From positions 14,241,717 through 14,305,716 of the forward strand of contig NC_071330.1 of the NCBI RefSeq assembly GCF_010183535.1: a DNA stretch of 64,000 bases, read 5' to 3'. Shown here one piece after another: positions 23,520-33,764 of this stretch. A program made the translations under genes and the position numbers. How positions within the stretch are numbered: the stretch's first letter is position 1; every line of letters begins with the position of its first letter. Origin of the DNA: Caenorhabditis remanei (taxonomy: Eukaryota > Nematoda > Chromadorea > Rhabditida > Rhabditidae). The notes below the pieces were generated by a model that saw only the letters and a list, made by a program, of their open reading frames with translations, was not told the DNA's origin and did no database searches.

Positions 23520-23860
23520 TCAATTTAATTAACTGTTCTACTGTAATTTTGATATAACTGTTCGAAATTCTGATTCGTTTTTGACAGAATTTAATAAAAT
23601 ATTCATGTTTTCATCTTTATTGGTTTGTAGTGTGCAGAGACCAAGATTCGTTATTATGTATTTTTATTATAGAAACCTTACAAGGATAAAACGTTCAACA
23701 TTTATTACGAGAATATTAATTCCCAACCGTTATATTAATTGTCAACAACTATGGAGAGTGGACTGCCTAAGAAGAACAGTGACGTGCTAATGAGTCTACC
23801 AGGCTATGCACACTTTCCCCAGGGAATGTTTTGTATTGACTACTTTTTCTTAAGATATAT

Positions 23861-24011
23861 GTGTTCAAACTGTTGCAGAGATTGATGGTAAGCTATAAGA
23901 TAGGTGTCTGGAATGTCTGGAATAATAAGTTTTCTAGGGAATGCCTAACGTGCATAGCTGTAATTTGTAAAAGGGAAGCTGAAATTTGTAAAAGGGATCA
24001 AAACGTAATGA
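23861..24011 (+). pseudogene. Remnant of the 3' end of an A gene
   Basis: 23861-23886 matches the end of a RING exon (CVQTVAEID in frame, then G-GTAAGC). After about 43 bases an acceptor-like TTTCTAG and a degraded tail exon follow (EFVEGIKM replaced by repeated ICKRE-like codons). No upstream exons are present. Confidence 0.5.
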
Positions 24012-24042
24012 CAACTGTTTTTATCTTGATTAAATGATCATT

Positions 24043-24627
24043 TCATCGACATGTAATAAAGAATTTGAATAGGTTTAAAAGAATCCGTGTAGGATAACAA
24101 TATATCATCCAATTATCTGCCGGATTTGTAATAAATTCCAATTCGAGTGGGATCAGTTGACATACAGCACGTTTGTAAAGTTTTTCTTTACATTTCACGA
24201 TCACGGATCTGATTTCTCCAGTTTTACTTTCACAGACTTTGACGATGAGACCAAGCGGCCATTTCTGGCGACGGACGAGGTTCGTATTGATGATTACCAC
24301 CTGACCCACTGTTGGTTGTATCCTGGAGCACCTTTTGTTTTTGTGTTTGGATTCTCTTAGATGAAGGAGATATCCGAGTGACCAACCTTTCCATAGCCTC
24401 TCTAATACATTCTCGTATTGTTCGAGGTGGGCTCGCGTTCTCTGTTCAGTCTTAGACTGAGTGGGTTCGAACGGTTTAGTATTGAAGGGGAGGTCTATGA
24501 GGGCTGCCGGTAACTGGAAGTCAATGGGGCGTAGCGCCACCATATCATTCGGTCTTTTCGGGTGTGGTGTCAGTGGTCGGCTATTAATCTGCCGGATTTG
24601 TAATAAATTCCAATTCTCATAAGGCAC
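24043..24627 (-). mobile_element. Fragment of a BEL/Pao retrotransposon (C-terminal domain)
   Basis: The 194-codon frame carries the pattern usual at the end of BEL/Pao polyproteins (DUF5641-like): a long helix RAHLEQYENVLERLWKGW, then a barrel with VGQVVIINTNLVRRQKWPLG. No reverse transcriptase, protease or LTR is near, so only the 3' piece is present. It is bounded by a 30-base direct repeat (24115-24144 and 24587-24616), so the first codons of the frame come from a duplicated piece of its own end. Confidence 0.65.
24115..24616. repeat. 30-base direct repeat bounding the BEL/Pao fragment
   Basis: ATCTGCCGGATTTGTAATAA plus ten further identical bases occur at 24115-24144 and 24587-24616 in the same orientation. 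The right copy joins directly to the A-gene leader sequence (CTCATAAGG onward). Confidence 0.8.
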
Positions 24628-24932
24628 ACTTTCTATTTGTCCAAGGTGAGATGTTAAAACTGTCCCTGGGAAACAACTGGGAGAGCCTGTTGTACTGCTC
24701 GATTAATATATCTATTGTATGGGAACCTCCTATGGGAAATAAGAATAGCAGCTTTGCTAAGTCGTCTCATCAACCTGTGTGTGCGACGTTTCTGTTCGTC
24801 CCTCCTCTCCTCATCCTCCCAACAAATATATTGATTTGCGCCCCTCGAATGGATAAAATTCATCGCTTCATTACTGTAACTTACTTTGTCGTTTTTACAA
24901 CTGGAGTTTGCGCGTCTTTAATTCATTACTTG

Positions 24933-25427
24933 AGTCAGAAAGTTAGACGTGACAACGGTGTCACGCTAGCTTCTGGTAAAAAGACAATAAGCGGAAAGAC
25001 AAGAAATCAATAAAACACAATTGGTCTAGATAGTTACGAATTTATTCTAGTAACAATCAATCGATTATCTTCTCGACAATCGATTACAAAAGAGCGAGAA
25101 AGTAATAATGAGTCTAACAGCTACCCTAAGCTAGAAAGACAAACAAAAGCTAATTAAAACGATAGAAAAAAGGTGACAAAAACCACCCAAAAAGTATAAA
25201 CGGGTGAAACTTGACAAACAGGGATGAAAACGACCGAACACAAGGCCGCCCCAAGCTCAAGAATGATTACAAATCTCTTTTTCCCTTCACTTTAACATGT
25301 TCGCGCCGGAGAATAGATACAGTGCGCTAGAGCGCAACTGCATCGAGCCCGCGGGAATCGAAGGCAAGTCTGAAACTTGATAAGACTTTATGGACTTTTT
25401 AGAGATAAAACCGGTAGATACCGGACA
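24933..25427 (-). repeat. 3' LTR
   Basis: 495 bases, starting TGTCCGG on the minus strand and ending CTGACT. Matches the other LTR over its whole length by eye. Confidence 0.9.
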
Positions 25428-25751
25428 TCTCAGGGTCCTTTCGAGTCCCTTCTCCCGTGGCTTTAATGAATGACACGGAACACTCGTGAAGATACTAGGA
25501 GATACAAAATATGGAGCTTTTTGGGTTTAAATTAAACAAGATAACTAGGTAGCAAAACAACAGAAAAAATTAAAGACTTCTCGATGAAGGTAAGGACAGG
25601 GGGGTAATCGTCGGTGGAAAGGGGGGGATAGAATTTAAGATTATAAAACAAGAACCAGATATAACATGAAATGATTGAAGAGTGATTAAGGCAATAAAGT
25701 TGAATAACAAAAGACAAACAATTTGGAAAATTTTTAAGAAAACTATCCCTG

Positions 25752-28700
25752 TTAGCGGTTGTGCCGGACTTTTGAATATGATCCCAATCCGTATGATCCC
25801 GATCTGCTTCCTCTACCATTGTGAGCTCGAATGGGCCCGAATCCAGATCCACTTGCTCCTGTAGCTTCAGGGGCAACAGGTTGATTTGTTTCCACTGACT
25901 CCAAAGTGGCTAGTTTGAGATGTGGCCAGATAATCTTTTCTTCTTTCACAATGCGCACCAGATCCTCCCAATATTTTAAGCAGTTGGACCGGTCTGATAC
26001 GTTCAACAGCGTCCTATTCAAATTGAACTTCACTGTGAAGTCTGGGCCAAGCACGGTGAATTTTCCCTCCAATCTGTACAGTTCTTTTACCAGTTGAGTG
26101 AATATTTCTCCTTCGGCGTGATCGAATTGAGTGACGTGGCCAAACACGACGATGACATCGATCTCTTTGGGTACAGCATGAATCGATTCCTGCCACGAAT
26201 CCTTGGACTGTTCAGATGTGGAGAAAGGGAGTACGAATACTGCCACATTCACTTCCCTAGTCTCCAAATTCTTTCTGATTCGTTCAGCTACAGTGTCTTC
26301 ATCTTTCAATAGTTTCACATGTTTTAATGCCAAAGCGACAGATTTCAACTCGACTCCCGGAAAGCAGAACACCATGGATGACATGGATTGCAGAAGTTCC
26401 GTTCCTAGGCATTTTTCCAGAGTCATTGCATACTGCAAATCAAAGGCGTCTTTCCACGAGACAATATCCTTTACCCAAAGACTGAGGGTGGGACATTGAC
26501 CAAGAATCCCCCAAGCATCATCTGTTGGCATTTCCGGGAACATTGGTAATCGTTTCTGCACGAGCATCGTCACGTCATCTCGTTTCAAGTCTTTGTGTTT
26601 CTGCAGAAGTTGAGACGCTCTTGCAAATTGGGTGGGCGAGTGGAATCGTAGCTCCTTGTGGGTTGGAAGGAAGAAGACGCACGGTCTCTGGCATCGGCAC
26701 CAGAATAGTTCACTGAAAATGCATAAGTCATGATTATCGTCTTCAACCATTTTCCCCGAAATTTCTTCTACAACTGCATGTCTTAAACGCGCGCGTCCTT
26801 TTTTAGTTTCAACGGGAGTGTTATCCATTTGTTGTGGAATATTCCTCAGATTCTCAAATGGAACTTTCAGTATTTCACGATTACTTCCAGCAACTGGAAT
26901 AAGCGTTGCTGAATTTTCAGAACATGCGATTACTCTATATGGACCTCTCCATTTGTTTGTCAGTTTTGGGTAACGAGCTCCCATTTTCTCAGATGGAATT
27001 TCTACAAGTACCCTTGCTCCTGGTTGTGGATACGCTTTCTGGGAAATGCGATGTTTTGCGTCAAATAACACTTTATGTTCCTGCTGTTCCTGCAGAGCAT
27101 GCTCCTTAACAAAAGCATATGCTTTATTTAATTCTTGCACTAACAAGTTCTTGTATTCATCCATGTCCACATAAGACACACCGCAGGCGTCATCCCCGAT
27201 TTTTTCAAGTCCGCCTTTCGCGTCTCTGCCGTACATTAGGAACATGGGTGAATCTCCCGTAGTTTTGTGTACAACTGAGTTGTATGCATATACTGCAAAT
27301 GGAACTTGGTCGTCCCATTCTGCAGCTACCGCATTCTGCTTCTTGATTGTATGCATTAGTGTTTTATTGAATCTTTCTACACATCCATTTGCTCTACTAT
27401 TGTAGCCTTTAGTGGTGATATGGTTCATTTGTACTAATTCTGCAAACTTTTGAAAATGTTCGTTACAGAACTCTTTCCCTTGATCTGTTAATAATACTTC
27501 CGGAACTCTTCCCTCTCCAATAGCCCATCTCTCAATGAAAGCCTTCAACACCGTTACACCTTTTTTGTCCGGAATGGGAACCCCGATTCCGTATTTGGTG
27601 AATAAGTCGATGATTGATAGAATGTATCTATTCCCTTGGGTAGATAGCCCAACATCAATAAGATCACATGCTACCATTTGCAATGGATACTCCGTTTTGT
27701 ATGGAGTCAACGGAGCCACCATTTTTGTATAGTCATTTGTGTAAAGACACTTTTGACAACTTTTCACATGATTTTCCACTCTAGCTCTCATTCGTAACCA
27801 GAAGAACTTTTTATTCAATTGTCGAAGCATTTTCTCTGTACCAAAATGCCCAGCTAATTCTCCTTCATGAGCCTCCTTGATTAATGATGGAATGATTTCT
27901 TCAGGGACAACTAACCGACTACAGTTTTCATCTTCTGTGTTTCTCAGCGATTTACCTATAATCATATAGTTGTCAAGCCATATCCCTTTCTTTATTCCAG
28001 TGAATTTCACGGACCCTGTTTTCTCTCCATTTTCTAGCCTCCCTATAACCTCGCTCCATCCTTCTTCTTTTCTCAACTTTCCGAGCCATTCACTAGTGTC
28101 AAATTTATTTCCTTCTTTTATCATTTTCAGTTCCCCAATGATATTTGGCATATCTCCTGTTTCCATGTCATCTGGATCAATCAGTGGGCATCCTCCTCTA
28201 CTGAGCGCATCAGCTACCACATTAGCTTTTCCTTTGACATACACAATCTTCGGATTGAACTCAATCAACTCTATCGACCATCTCATTAATCTATCTGCTA
28301 ACCTAGAACCACGCATGAGTGATATCAATGGTTTGTGATCTGTAAACACAATTACTTGTGAGCCATAGATGATGGTGCGAAATCTTCTCAACGCGAACAT
28401 CATAGCTAATGCTTCTAGATCAGTGATGTGGTACCTTGTCTCTGCAGAAGTCAACGATTTAGAAGCGAATGCAATAGGGTGCTGTTCACCATCATTTGCC
28501 TCTTGGGCTAACACGGCTCCCACTCCCTGACGACTTGCATCCGTGTATATTAGATACGGACGAGCTCCACTGATTGCTGTTTCAGGATCTGGTTGTCTTA
28601 GCACAGGTGCGGAACATACTGAGCTTTTTAACTGCACGAAAGCATTTTCTTGCTCGGTATCCCAGACCCATGCATTTTTCTTTGACGTGAGAAAATTCAA

Positions 28701-28994
28701 CGGATAAGCTATCTTTGAGTAATTCATAATGAAGTTTCGATAATATCCTACTAATCCTAGAAAAGATTGCAATTGTTTGACGTCTTCTGGTCTAGCAAAT
28801 TTCTTCATTTTGTCTACTTTGGCCTCTTCTGTTTTTACTCCTTCTGGAGTGATCATATGGCCCAAGTAGTCCACTTCTTCCCTTGCTATCCAACATTTGC
28901 TGGCTTTCAGCTTCATTCCACTTTTCTCGATTCTTTCTAGAATCGTTTGGACATGGGTAGCGTGTTCTTTCATGTTCTCACTAGCAATTAGCAA
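25752..28994 (-). CDS. Truncated retrotransposon pol: RT end, RNase H, integrase, extra C-terminal region
   Basis: The frame opens inside reverse transcriptase just before the V-D-D-L-L active-site motif. It continues through the thumb (LGHMITPEG, FLGLVGYYRNF) and RNase H (YTDASRQG, D-LEALA, FTDHKPL, DALSRG), then an integrase zinc-binding part (H-x-H, then CQKC) and the core with D, D and E in ACDLID, LLTDQGKEF and NGCVERF. A barrel-like end (RGPYRVI) follows. The last roughly 300 residues have no motif that I recognise and end in a Gly/Ser-rich tail. Family knowledge: these act in copying and inserting the element. The fingers and palm start of the polymerase are absent, so the product cannot be active. 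Confidence 0.88.
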   Translation of the reverse strand: MLIASENMKEHATHVQTILERIEKSGMKLKASKCWIAREEVDYLGHMITPEGVKTEEAKVDKMKKFARPEDVKQLQSFLGLVGYYRNFIMNYSKIAYPLNFLTSKKNAWVWDTEQENAFVQLKSSVCSAPVLRQPDPETAISGARPYLIYTDASRQGVGAVLAQEANDGEQHPIAFASKSLTSAETRYHITDLEALAMMFALRRFRTIIYGSQVIVFTDHKPLISLMRGSRLADRLMRWSIELIEFNPKIVYVKGKANVVADALSRGGCPLIDPDDMETGDMPNIIGELKMIKEGNKFDTSEWLGKLRKEEGWSEVIGRLENGEKTGSVKFTGIKKGIWLDNYMIIGKSLRNTEDENCSRLVVPEEIIPSLIKEAHEGELAGHFGTEKMLRQLNKKFFWLRMRARVENHVKSCQKCLYTNDYTKMVAPLTPYKTEYPLQMVACDLIDVGLSTQGNRYILSIIDLFTKYGIGVPIPDKKGVTVLKAFIERWAIGEGRVPEVLLTDQGKEFCNEHFQKFAELVQMNHITTKGYNSRANGCVERFNKTLMHTIKKQNAVAAEWDDQVPFAVYAYNSVVHKTTGDSPMFLMYGRDAKGGLEKIGDDACGVSYVDMDEYKNLLVQELNKAYAFVKEHALQEQQEHKVLFDAKHRISQKAYPQPGARVLVEIPSEKMGARYPKLTNKWRGPYRVIACSENSATLIPVAGSNREILKVPFENLRNIPQQMDNTPVETKKGRARLRHAVVEEISGKMVEDDNHDLCIFSELFWCRCQRPCVFFLPTHKELRFHSPTQFARASQLLQKHKDLKRDDVTMLVQKRLPMFPEMPTDDAWGILGQCPTLSLWVKDIVSWKDAFDLQYAMTLEKCLGTELLQSMSSMVFCFPGVELKSVALALKHVKLLKDEDTVAERIRKNLETREVNVAVFVLPFSTSEQSKDSWQESIHAVPKEIDVIVVFGHVTQFDHAEGEIFTQLVKELYRLEGKFTVLGPDFTVKFNLNRTLLNVSDRSNCLKYWEDLVRIVKEEKIIWPHLKLATLESVETNQPVAPEATGASGSGFGPIRAHNGRGSRSGSYGLGSYSKVRHNR

Positions 28995-30802
28995 ATCATC
29001 GACTTATTAACCACATTATTACCACTAGCATTGTTTGTCGGAACAAACTTTCCCTGAGATCTTTCTCTCCAGTTCTGCGCCGTTTCATCATTGCCTACAG
29101 TTTGCTTATTTCTTGAATATGAAGTGTTTTGGTTTGAGTAGTTGCTTTGCTGGTTTGAGAAATTTTGATTCGACTGCTGTCGATTCATTTTCTTCTCATT
29201 CTGCTTTGCTTTCCCACTTCTCCATTCTTCATCGAAACGCGTTGCTTCTTCTCGGCACAGCTCGTATTGTTCCATTTCAGGACATTTTCTCAGCTGTGAC
29301 CCCAGAATTTGCAACGACACATCGAATATAGAGTGTTCTTTCATTTCATCGAGCAACTTTGTAGTTTTCATAGAGGAAATTTGATGTTCTGGTACACCTT
29401 TGTACCCAACACGAACTATTTCATCCATTTGCAAACAGAAACTCTGAATGGATTGTTCTTTCTGTAGCTTGAGCCCTTGAAATTTACTCTTAGCTCTGCG
29501 TGATTCTTCTGGTTCTGACTGACTCAATCGTCTTTTGATAGCGTCGAGGATGCGCGAAACTGAATATTTATCTGATTCTGGCAAGCCTTTATATACTGTC
29601 AACGCATTTCCCGCCAGGAATCTTGTTTCCAGAAAGCTTTTCTGAGCCTCAATATCGAAGAATCTGTATTTCATATAGAATGCCCTCTCAAAAGTTTCAG
29701 CATTTACAGAGTTTTTCCCAGCAGAGAACACTGGAGGGTCTGGCAGAGCTTGTGTCATTCTCCATTGCATATTCATGTTCGGCATTTCATGTCCATCATG
29801 GACAATCATGCTTCTTTGAGCATCTTGTTCAACTATTCTTTGATTCCAATTTCCTCCCGAATCACCCGATTCTTGGCGAGGAATTGTATCAATGATTTCT
29901 GATGTGTCTGCATTGTAGAAGCGCGCATTTTCTTTTGACTCCCCCACTTTTTCGTTTGTCTCACCTTGTCGGAGCATTCCATGTTTTGGAGTTGATGTTG
30001 CGAACATGGAGTGCCTTCCCGTAGTCTGAACAATATTGTTATTTTTCTCAGTAATGCTTTGACGTTGCTCACCATAGCGAGTCAAATTATTTGACTGATT
30101 ATTTGCCGCCACAGTGTCGTTCTCTTTTTTCAACTTTTCGCTTTTCTCCTCTTCAGCCTTCAACTTGAGCTGTAACAACACGATTTGTTGTTTTGCTTCG
30201 AAGTATTCTTCTCTTGATCGGTCCGATTGCTCACGTGCTTTCTGCAATAATTCTTTGTGTGTACTTAGCTCATTTCCCAGCTGCTCTATTTTTCCGAACA
30301 GCTCATTCAATGATTCTTCATTATGAATTTCATTTGCTTCTAGCAAACTCACCAGCTTCCATTTTTCGTCATTTCCTTGAATCGATTGTTCCGACACCAC
30401 ACGTGTTGTTGCTGGCTCTTCGATTGACGTCGGCGGCTGCTGTTGACTTTTTCTTTCCAATTCTTCCTGCAATGACAAAACAGTTTCATTCAGTTTGACG
30501 TTCATCTTTTCCCAGAATTCACTTTCTTTCTTTTTCCCACGGAATTGTTCTTCTACTTCAAGAACTTTCCCAATGAGTGGGGACAACAATACTCTGCACT
30601 GTTTAGTGCTGAATTTTGTCTGGTTTTTGATGTCAATGCAGGTTTCATTGATAACCTTTTCAATTTCCGCTAGTCTCACCTCCTGGAATCGTTTCTCTTC
30701 GTCTCCTTCCTCCATCGGTTCTTCTGCCAACAATTCGTTTTCGCGACGAATCCTTTCCTCCTCAGCCAATCGATTCGCTTCTTCTTCTTCGATGTCCGAC
30801 AT
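28988..30802 (-). CDS. Retrotransposon gag, C-terminally truncated
   Basis: 604 codons starting MSDIEEEE. The N-terminal half is charged and predicted coiled coil (Glu/Lys-rich heptads, about residues 20-230). The second half has the helical capsid-like region typical of Ty3 gag (ARFLAGNAL-type segment, then SKFQGLK). A Gln/Asn-rich stretch ends at NNVVNKSMIC. No zinc knuckle is present. The stop overlaps the start of the pol frame by 7 bases, a joint made by deletion rather than a natural frameshift site, since protease and most of RT are missing. Confidence 0.82.
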   Translation of the reverse strand: MSDIEEEEANRLAEEERIRRENELLAEEPMEEGDEEKRFQEVRLAEIEKVINETCIDIKNQTKFSTKQCRVLLSPLIGKVLEVEEQFRGKKKESEFWEKMNVKLNETVLSLQEELERKSQQQPPTSIEEPATTRVVSEQSIQGNDEKWKLVSLLEANEIHNEESLNELFGKIEQLGNELSTHKELLQKAREQSDRSREEYFEAKQQIVLLQLKLKAEEEKSEKLKKENDTVAANNQSNNLTRYGEQRQSITEKNNNIVQTTGRHSMFATSTPKHGMLRQGETNEKVGESKENARFYNADTSEIIDTIPRQESGDSGGNWNQRIVEQDAQRSMIVHDGHEMPNMNMQWRMTQALPDPPVFSAGKNSVNAETFERAFYMKYRFFDIEAQKSFLETRFLAGNALTVYKGLPESDKYSVSRILDAIKRRLSQSEPEESRRAKSKFQGLKLQKEQSIQSFCLQMDEIVRVGYKGVPEHQISSMKTTKLLDEMKEHSIFDVSLQILGSQLRKCPEMEQYELCREEATRFDEEWRSGKAKQNEKKMNRQQSNQNFSNQQSNYSNQNTSYSRNKQTVGNDETAQNWRERSQGKFVPTNNASGNNVVNKSMIC

Positions 30803-31191
30803 CTTTCCGCAATGATAGAGTTTACCCTGGAAAATTATACTTGATTATTCAATTTCGCAAGGCTATATTGACGAAAAAGAAGTAAATTCACGATGAAATG
30901 ACGATTATTTTGAAGAAATGTAACAGCTTCTCCGAAGAATTCACACACAGCTATTCTCTGCGAACAATTTGAATTTTCCGACAAGAAAATACTTGAATTT
31001 TCGAAATTCGCAATGTTTTTGCCAAATTCTAATTCAAATATTAGCCTTTTCGAAAAAATTTTACTGTTTCAGCACGAAATTTTCACCGAAAATTAATTTC
31101 CGACGAGAAAAAATCAATAATTTTCCCGGAAAATCGACGTTTCCGTTGAAAATTATGTGCCGAAATCAGTAAAACTGACAAAAATTGAGTG

Positions 31192-31456
31192 TGCTTCCGG
31201 GTTCACGTGTAGCAACACTTAATTTTGTTACAAAAGGCAGAGAAAACTGAATGTGCTTCCGGGTTCACGTGTAGCACACACAATTTTCGACAAGAGACAA
31301 ATAAAAACTGACTGTGCTTCCGGGCTCACGTGTAGCAACAGACAATTCTTATACTAGAGGCAGCGAAATCTGGTTTTTGCTTTCCGGGTCCACGTGTAAG
31401 CAAAACAGAGTTCTTATCACTTCGCTAGTCTTTCTTTCCGGGTCCACGTGTAAGAA
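31192..31456. repeat. Five spaced E-box repeats in the retrotransposon leader
   Basis: Five copies of a block of about 20 bases, roughly TTCCGGGTTCACGTGTAGCA, at 31192, 31253, 31314, 31379 and 31433, about 54-65 bases apart. Each contains CACGTG. Spacers share pieces such as AAACTGA. They lie between the primer site and gag, where they could act as transcription factor sites or RNA signals. Confidence 0.8.
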
Positions 31457-31517
31457 AAACTAACAAAATGAACAATTCTCGTCTTCCGAAAAAGATTTCG
31501 GTAACGAGAGGTCAAAC

Positions 31518-31535
31518 AACGGCGTTCGGCCCCCA
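31518..31535 (-). other. Retrotransposon primer-binding site
   Basis: Directly after the LTR the minus strand reads TGGGGGCCGAACGCCGTT, starting with the TGG that pairs with tRNA CCA ends. I did not assign the tRNA. Confidence 0.7.
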
Positions 31536-32030
31536 AGTCAGAAAGTTAGACGTGACAACGGTGTCACGCTAGCTTCTGGTAAAAAGACAATAAGCGGAAA
31601 GACAAGAAATCAATAAAACACAATTGGTCTAGATAGTTACGAATTTATTCTAGTAACAATCAATCGATTATCTTCTCGACAATCGATTACAAAAGAGCGA
31701 GAAAGTAATAATGAGTCTAACAGCTACCCTAAGCTAGAAAGACAAACAAAAGCTAATTAAAACGATAGAAAAAAGGTGACAAAAACCACCCAAAAAGTAT
31801 AAACGGGTGAAACTTGACAAACAGGGATGAAAACGACCGAACACAAGGCCGCCCCAAGCTCAAGAATGATTACAAATCTCTTTTTCCCTTCACTTTAACA
31901 TGTTCGCGCCGGAGAATAGATACAGTGCGCTAGAGCGCAACTGCATCGAGCCCGCGGGAATCGAAGGCAAGTCTGAAACTTGATAAGACTTTATGGACTT
32001 TTTAGAGATAAAACCGGTAGATACCGGACA
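31536..32030 (-). repeat. 5' LTR
   Basis: Upstream LTR of the minus-strand element, 495 bases, matching 24933-25427. Confidence 0.9.
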
Positions 32031-32980
32031 CTTGTTGTTTCCGACAATTGATGATTTATGCAAATTATGTTTAGTCTTATCAGCTTCATTAGTTTACATC
32101 ACAGTTGACATTTTTCGTGCAAAGCATCTGCAAATCAATCAAGTTTTGAAATTCCGGGAATTCATAATTTATTCGTTGTATAATTTCATATGGATATTTT
32201 TATTGGGAACTATTCTGAGGGTTCTGTTTATTTTGAAAAATATTCGTGGCATGGTAAGTTTTAATACAATTTGTATTTCTGAACATATACATATTTCCAG
32301 AGAATGCTGACATCTTGTTTAGCTTTCTATTGTATTAGTGTCAGTTCTCGTATTTTTATTTACGGAGTTGGTGTAAAAATCGGTCGTTTCGATCTCCAAC
32401 ATCATAAAAAACTGATAATTGCATCTACCATACTTCATATAACTATTACTCTAGCTACACTAAGGACAACAATTATAGACGCATATGCCAAAGAAGTATT
32501 TGAAATTCTATGGAGCCAACTAGGATTAGGAATTATTTGTGGAATCAGTACGACCGAATTTTTAGTGGTGTTGACTGGTGGATTCCGGAGTCTCGAGAGC
32601 GATTCAAGTGACATACGAGAATTGAACACAGAAAGAACTGATAGTGATTCAATGTAAGTTAGCACCCTCTAGCAGCATATCAAATTGTATAAACTTTCAG
32701 CATTGAATGCAACATCTGTCTCATGGAATTCTCCCCCTCCAGAATGCCCAGAATCCTGAAAAAGTGTGGACACACAATCTGCGAGTACTGTGCGGATAGA
32801 ATACTAAGGAACGGAAAAATAGCATGTCCAATGTGTCAAACTGTAACAGAGCATTATGGTAAGCTATAAATAAGAAAAGGTGTCTGAAATATGATTATAT
32901 ATTTTCCAGGAAGTAGCTCGAAGCTTACCAAGAATCATGCTGTGCTGGAGTTTGTGGAACGGATCAAGACGGAAGGATAA

Positions 32981-33764
32981 TTAATTTGATTAATTTAATA
33001 AATTTAACTATGATACTGTGACTTTGTTATTACTGTACGGAAAATGATTATATAATGTTGAATACCTTGCCGATTTTTATGCCGATCTATTTTTTCATCT
33101 TTATTTGTGTTCTGTGTGCAGAGCCTACCTCCCAGAGACTATCTTTCCCAGGAGAACATTATGAAGTACTAGCGAGTCTTGTCTAGGCTCCTCCCATTTT
33201 TCCCAGAGCCGTTTTTCCTAGGCTCAGATTGCATACCTTCTGTCACTTCTCATCATCATTTCTCCCTCTTTACTCTTCTTATATTCATTGATTTTTTTGG
33301 TTTTTCTCCTCTCCACTGCACCCTCAGTTACTCAAACTTCAATGCGCCGTATCTCAAAAAGGGGCGGAGCTTTATAAAAGTTGTCAACTAATAAAATGCG
33401 GAGAATTTGAAGAGCTACATTTCTGTGGTTGACAACTTTTTGATAATTTCTCACGTTTTTCAGTTATAACGCTTCTAAGTAGAAGACTAGACGTTCTATA
33501 TGTCTGCGCCTCTCTCTCACTCAGGGCGCTTATCTTCAATCCGCTGTATCTCAAAAAGGGGCGGAGCTATTAAAAAGTGGTCAACAATAAAAATGTAGGA
33601 AATTTCAAGGGCTATATTTTTATAGTTGATAACTGTTTAGTAACTCCTCACACTTTTGAGATATGGCTTTTTAAAATACTCTAACTTAATAGTTCATAAT
33701 TTTTTGACACCAGTTCCAGTTATCACCCGTGAAACTCATCCAATGGTTTTTTTTCATTTCAGTA
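32981..33764. other. A-to-B spacer of block 3
   Basis: Diverged copy of 16838-17593: GTGTTCTGTGTGCAGAGCCT at about 33103, two-hairpin repeats at 33340-33670, and a TTTCAG acceptor two bases before ATG 33765. Confidence 0.5.

Larger units (their letters stand above)
24933..32030 (-). mobile_element. Ty3-type LTR retrotransposon, recent, internally deleted
   Basis: Two 495-base LTRs (24933-25427 and 31536-32030) in which I found no difference by eye, flanked by CTTG (24929-24932 and 32031-32034). Read on the minus strand the element begins TGTCCGG, has a primer site at 31535-31518, a gag frame, then a pol frame in the order reverse transcriptase, RNase H, integrase typical of Ty3 elements. Protease, any CCHC knuckle and most of reverse transcriptase are missing at the gag/pol joint. 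So it looks young but unable to move alone. It lies antisense to the gene it interrupts. Confidence 0.92.
24849..32980 (+). pseudogene. Type A RING gene interrupted by an LTR retrotransposon
   Basis: Exon 1 begins at ATG 24849, is broken at 24932 by the element, and resumes at 32035 to 32253. The later exons are 32301-32653, 32701-32858 and 32910-32980. Leaving out the element and one CTTG duplication, exon 1 has an uninterrupted frame and the expected phase, so the gene was intact when hit. The downstream part still codes three membrane segments, LTGGFRSLE and a complete RING (CNIC, CGHTIC, CEYC, CPMC). As it stands the gene cannot give full-length protein unless the insertion is removed. 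Head of tandem block 3, followed by the B gene at 33765. Confidence 0.85.

Noticed and set aside
31192..31456. Regularly spaced repeats resembling a small CRISPR array
   Set aside because: Eukaryotic context inside an LTR element; spacers are similar to each other rather than unique; repeats contain an E-box and vary.
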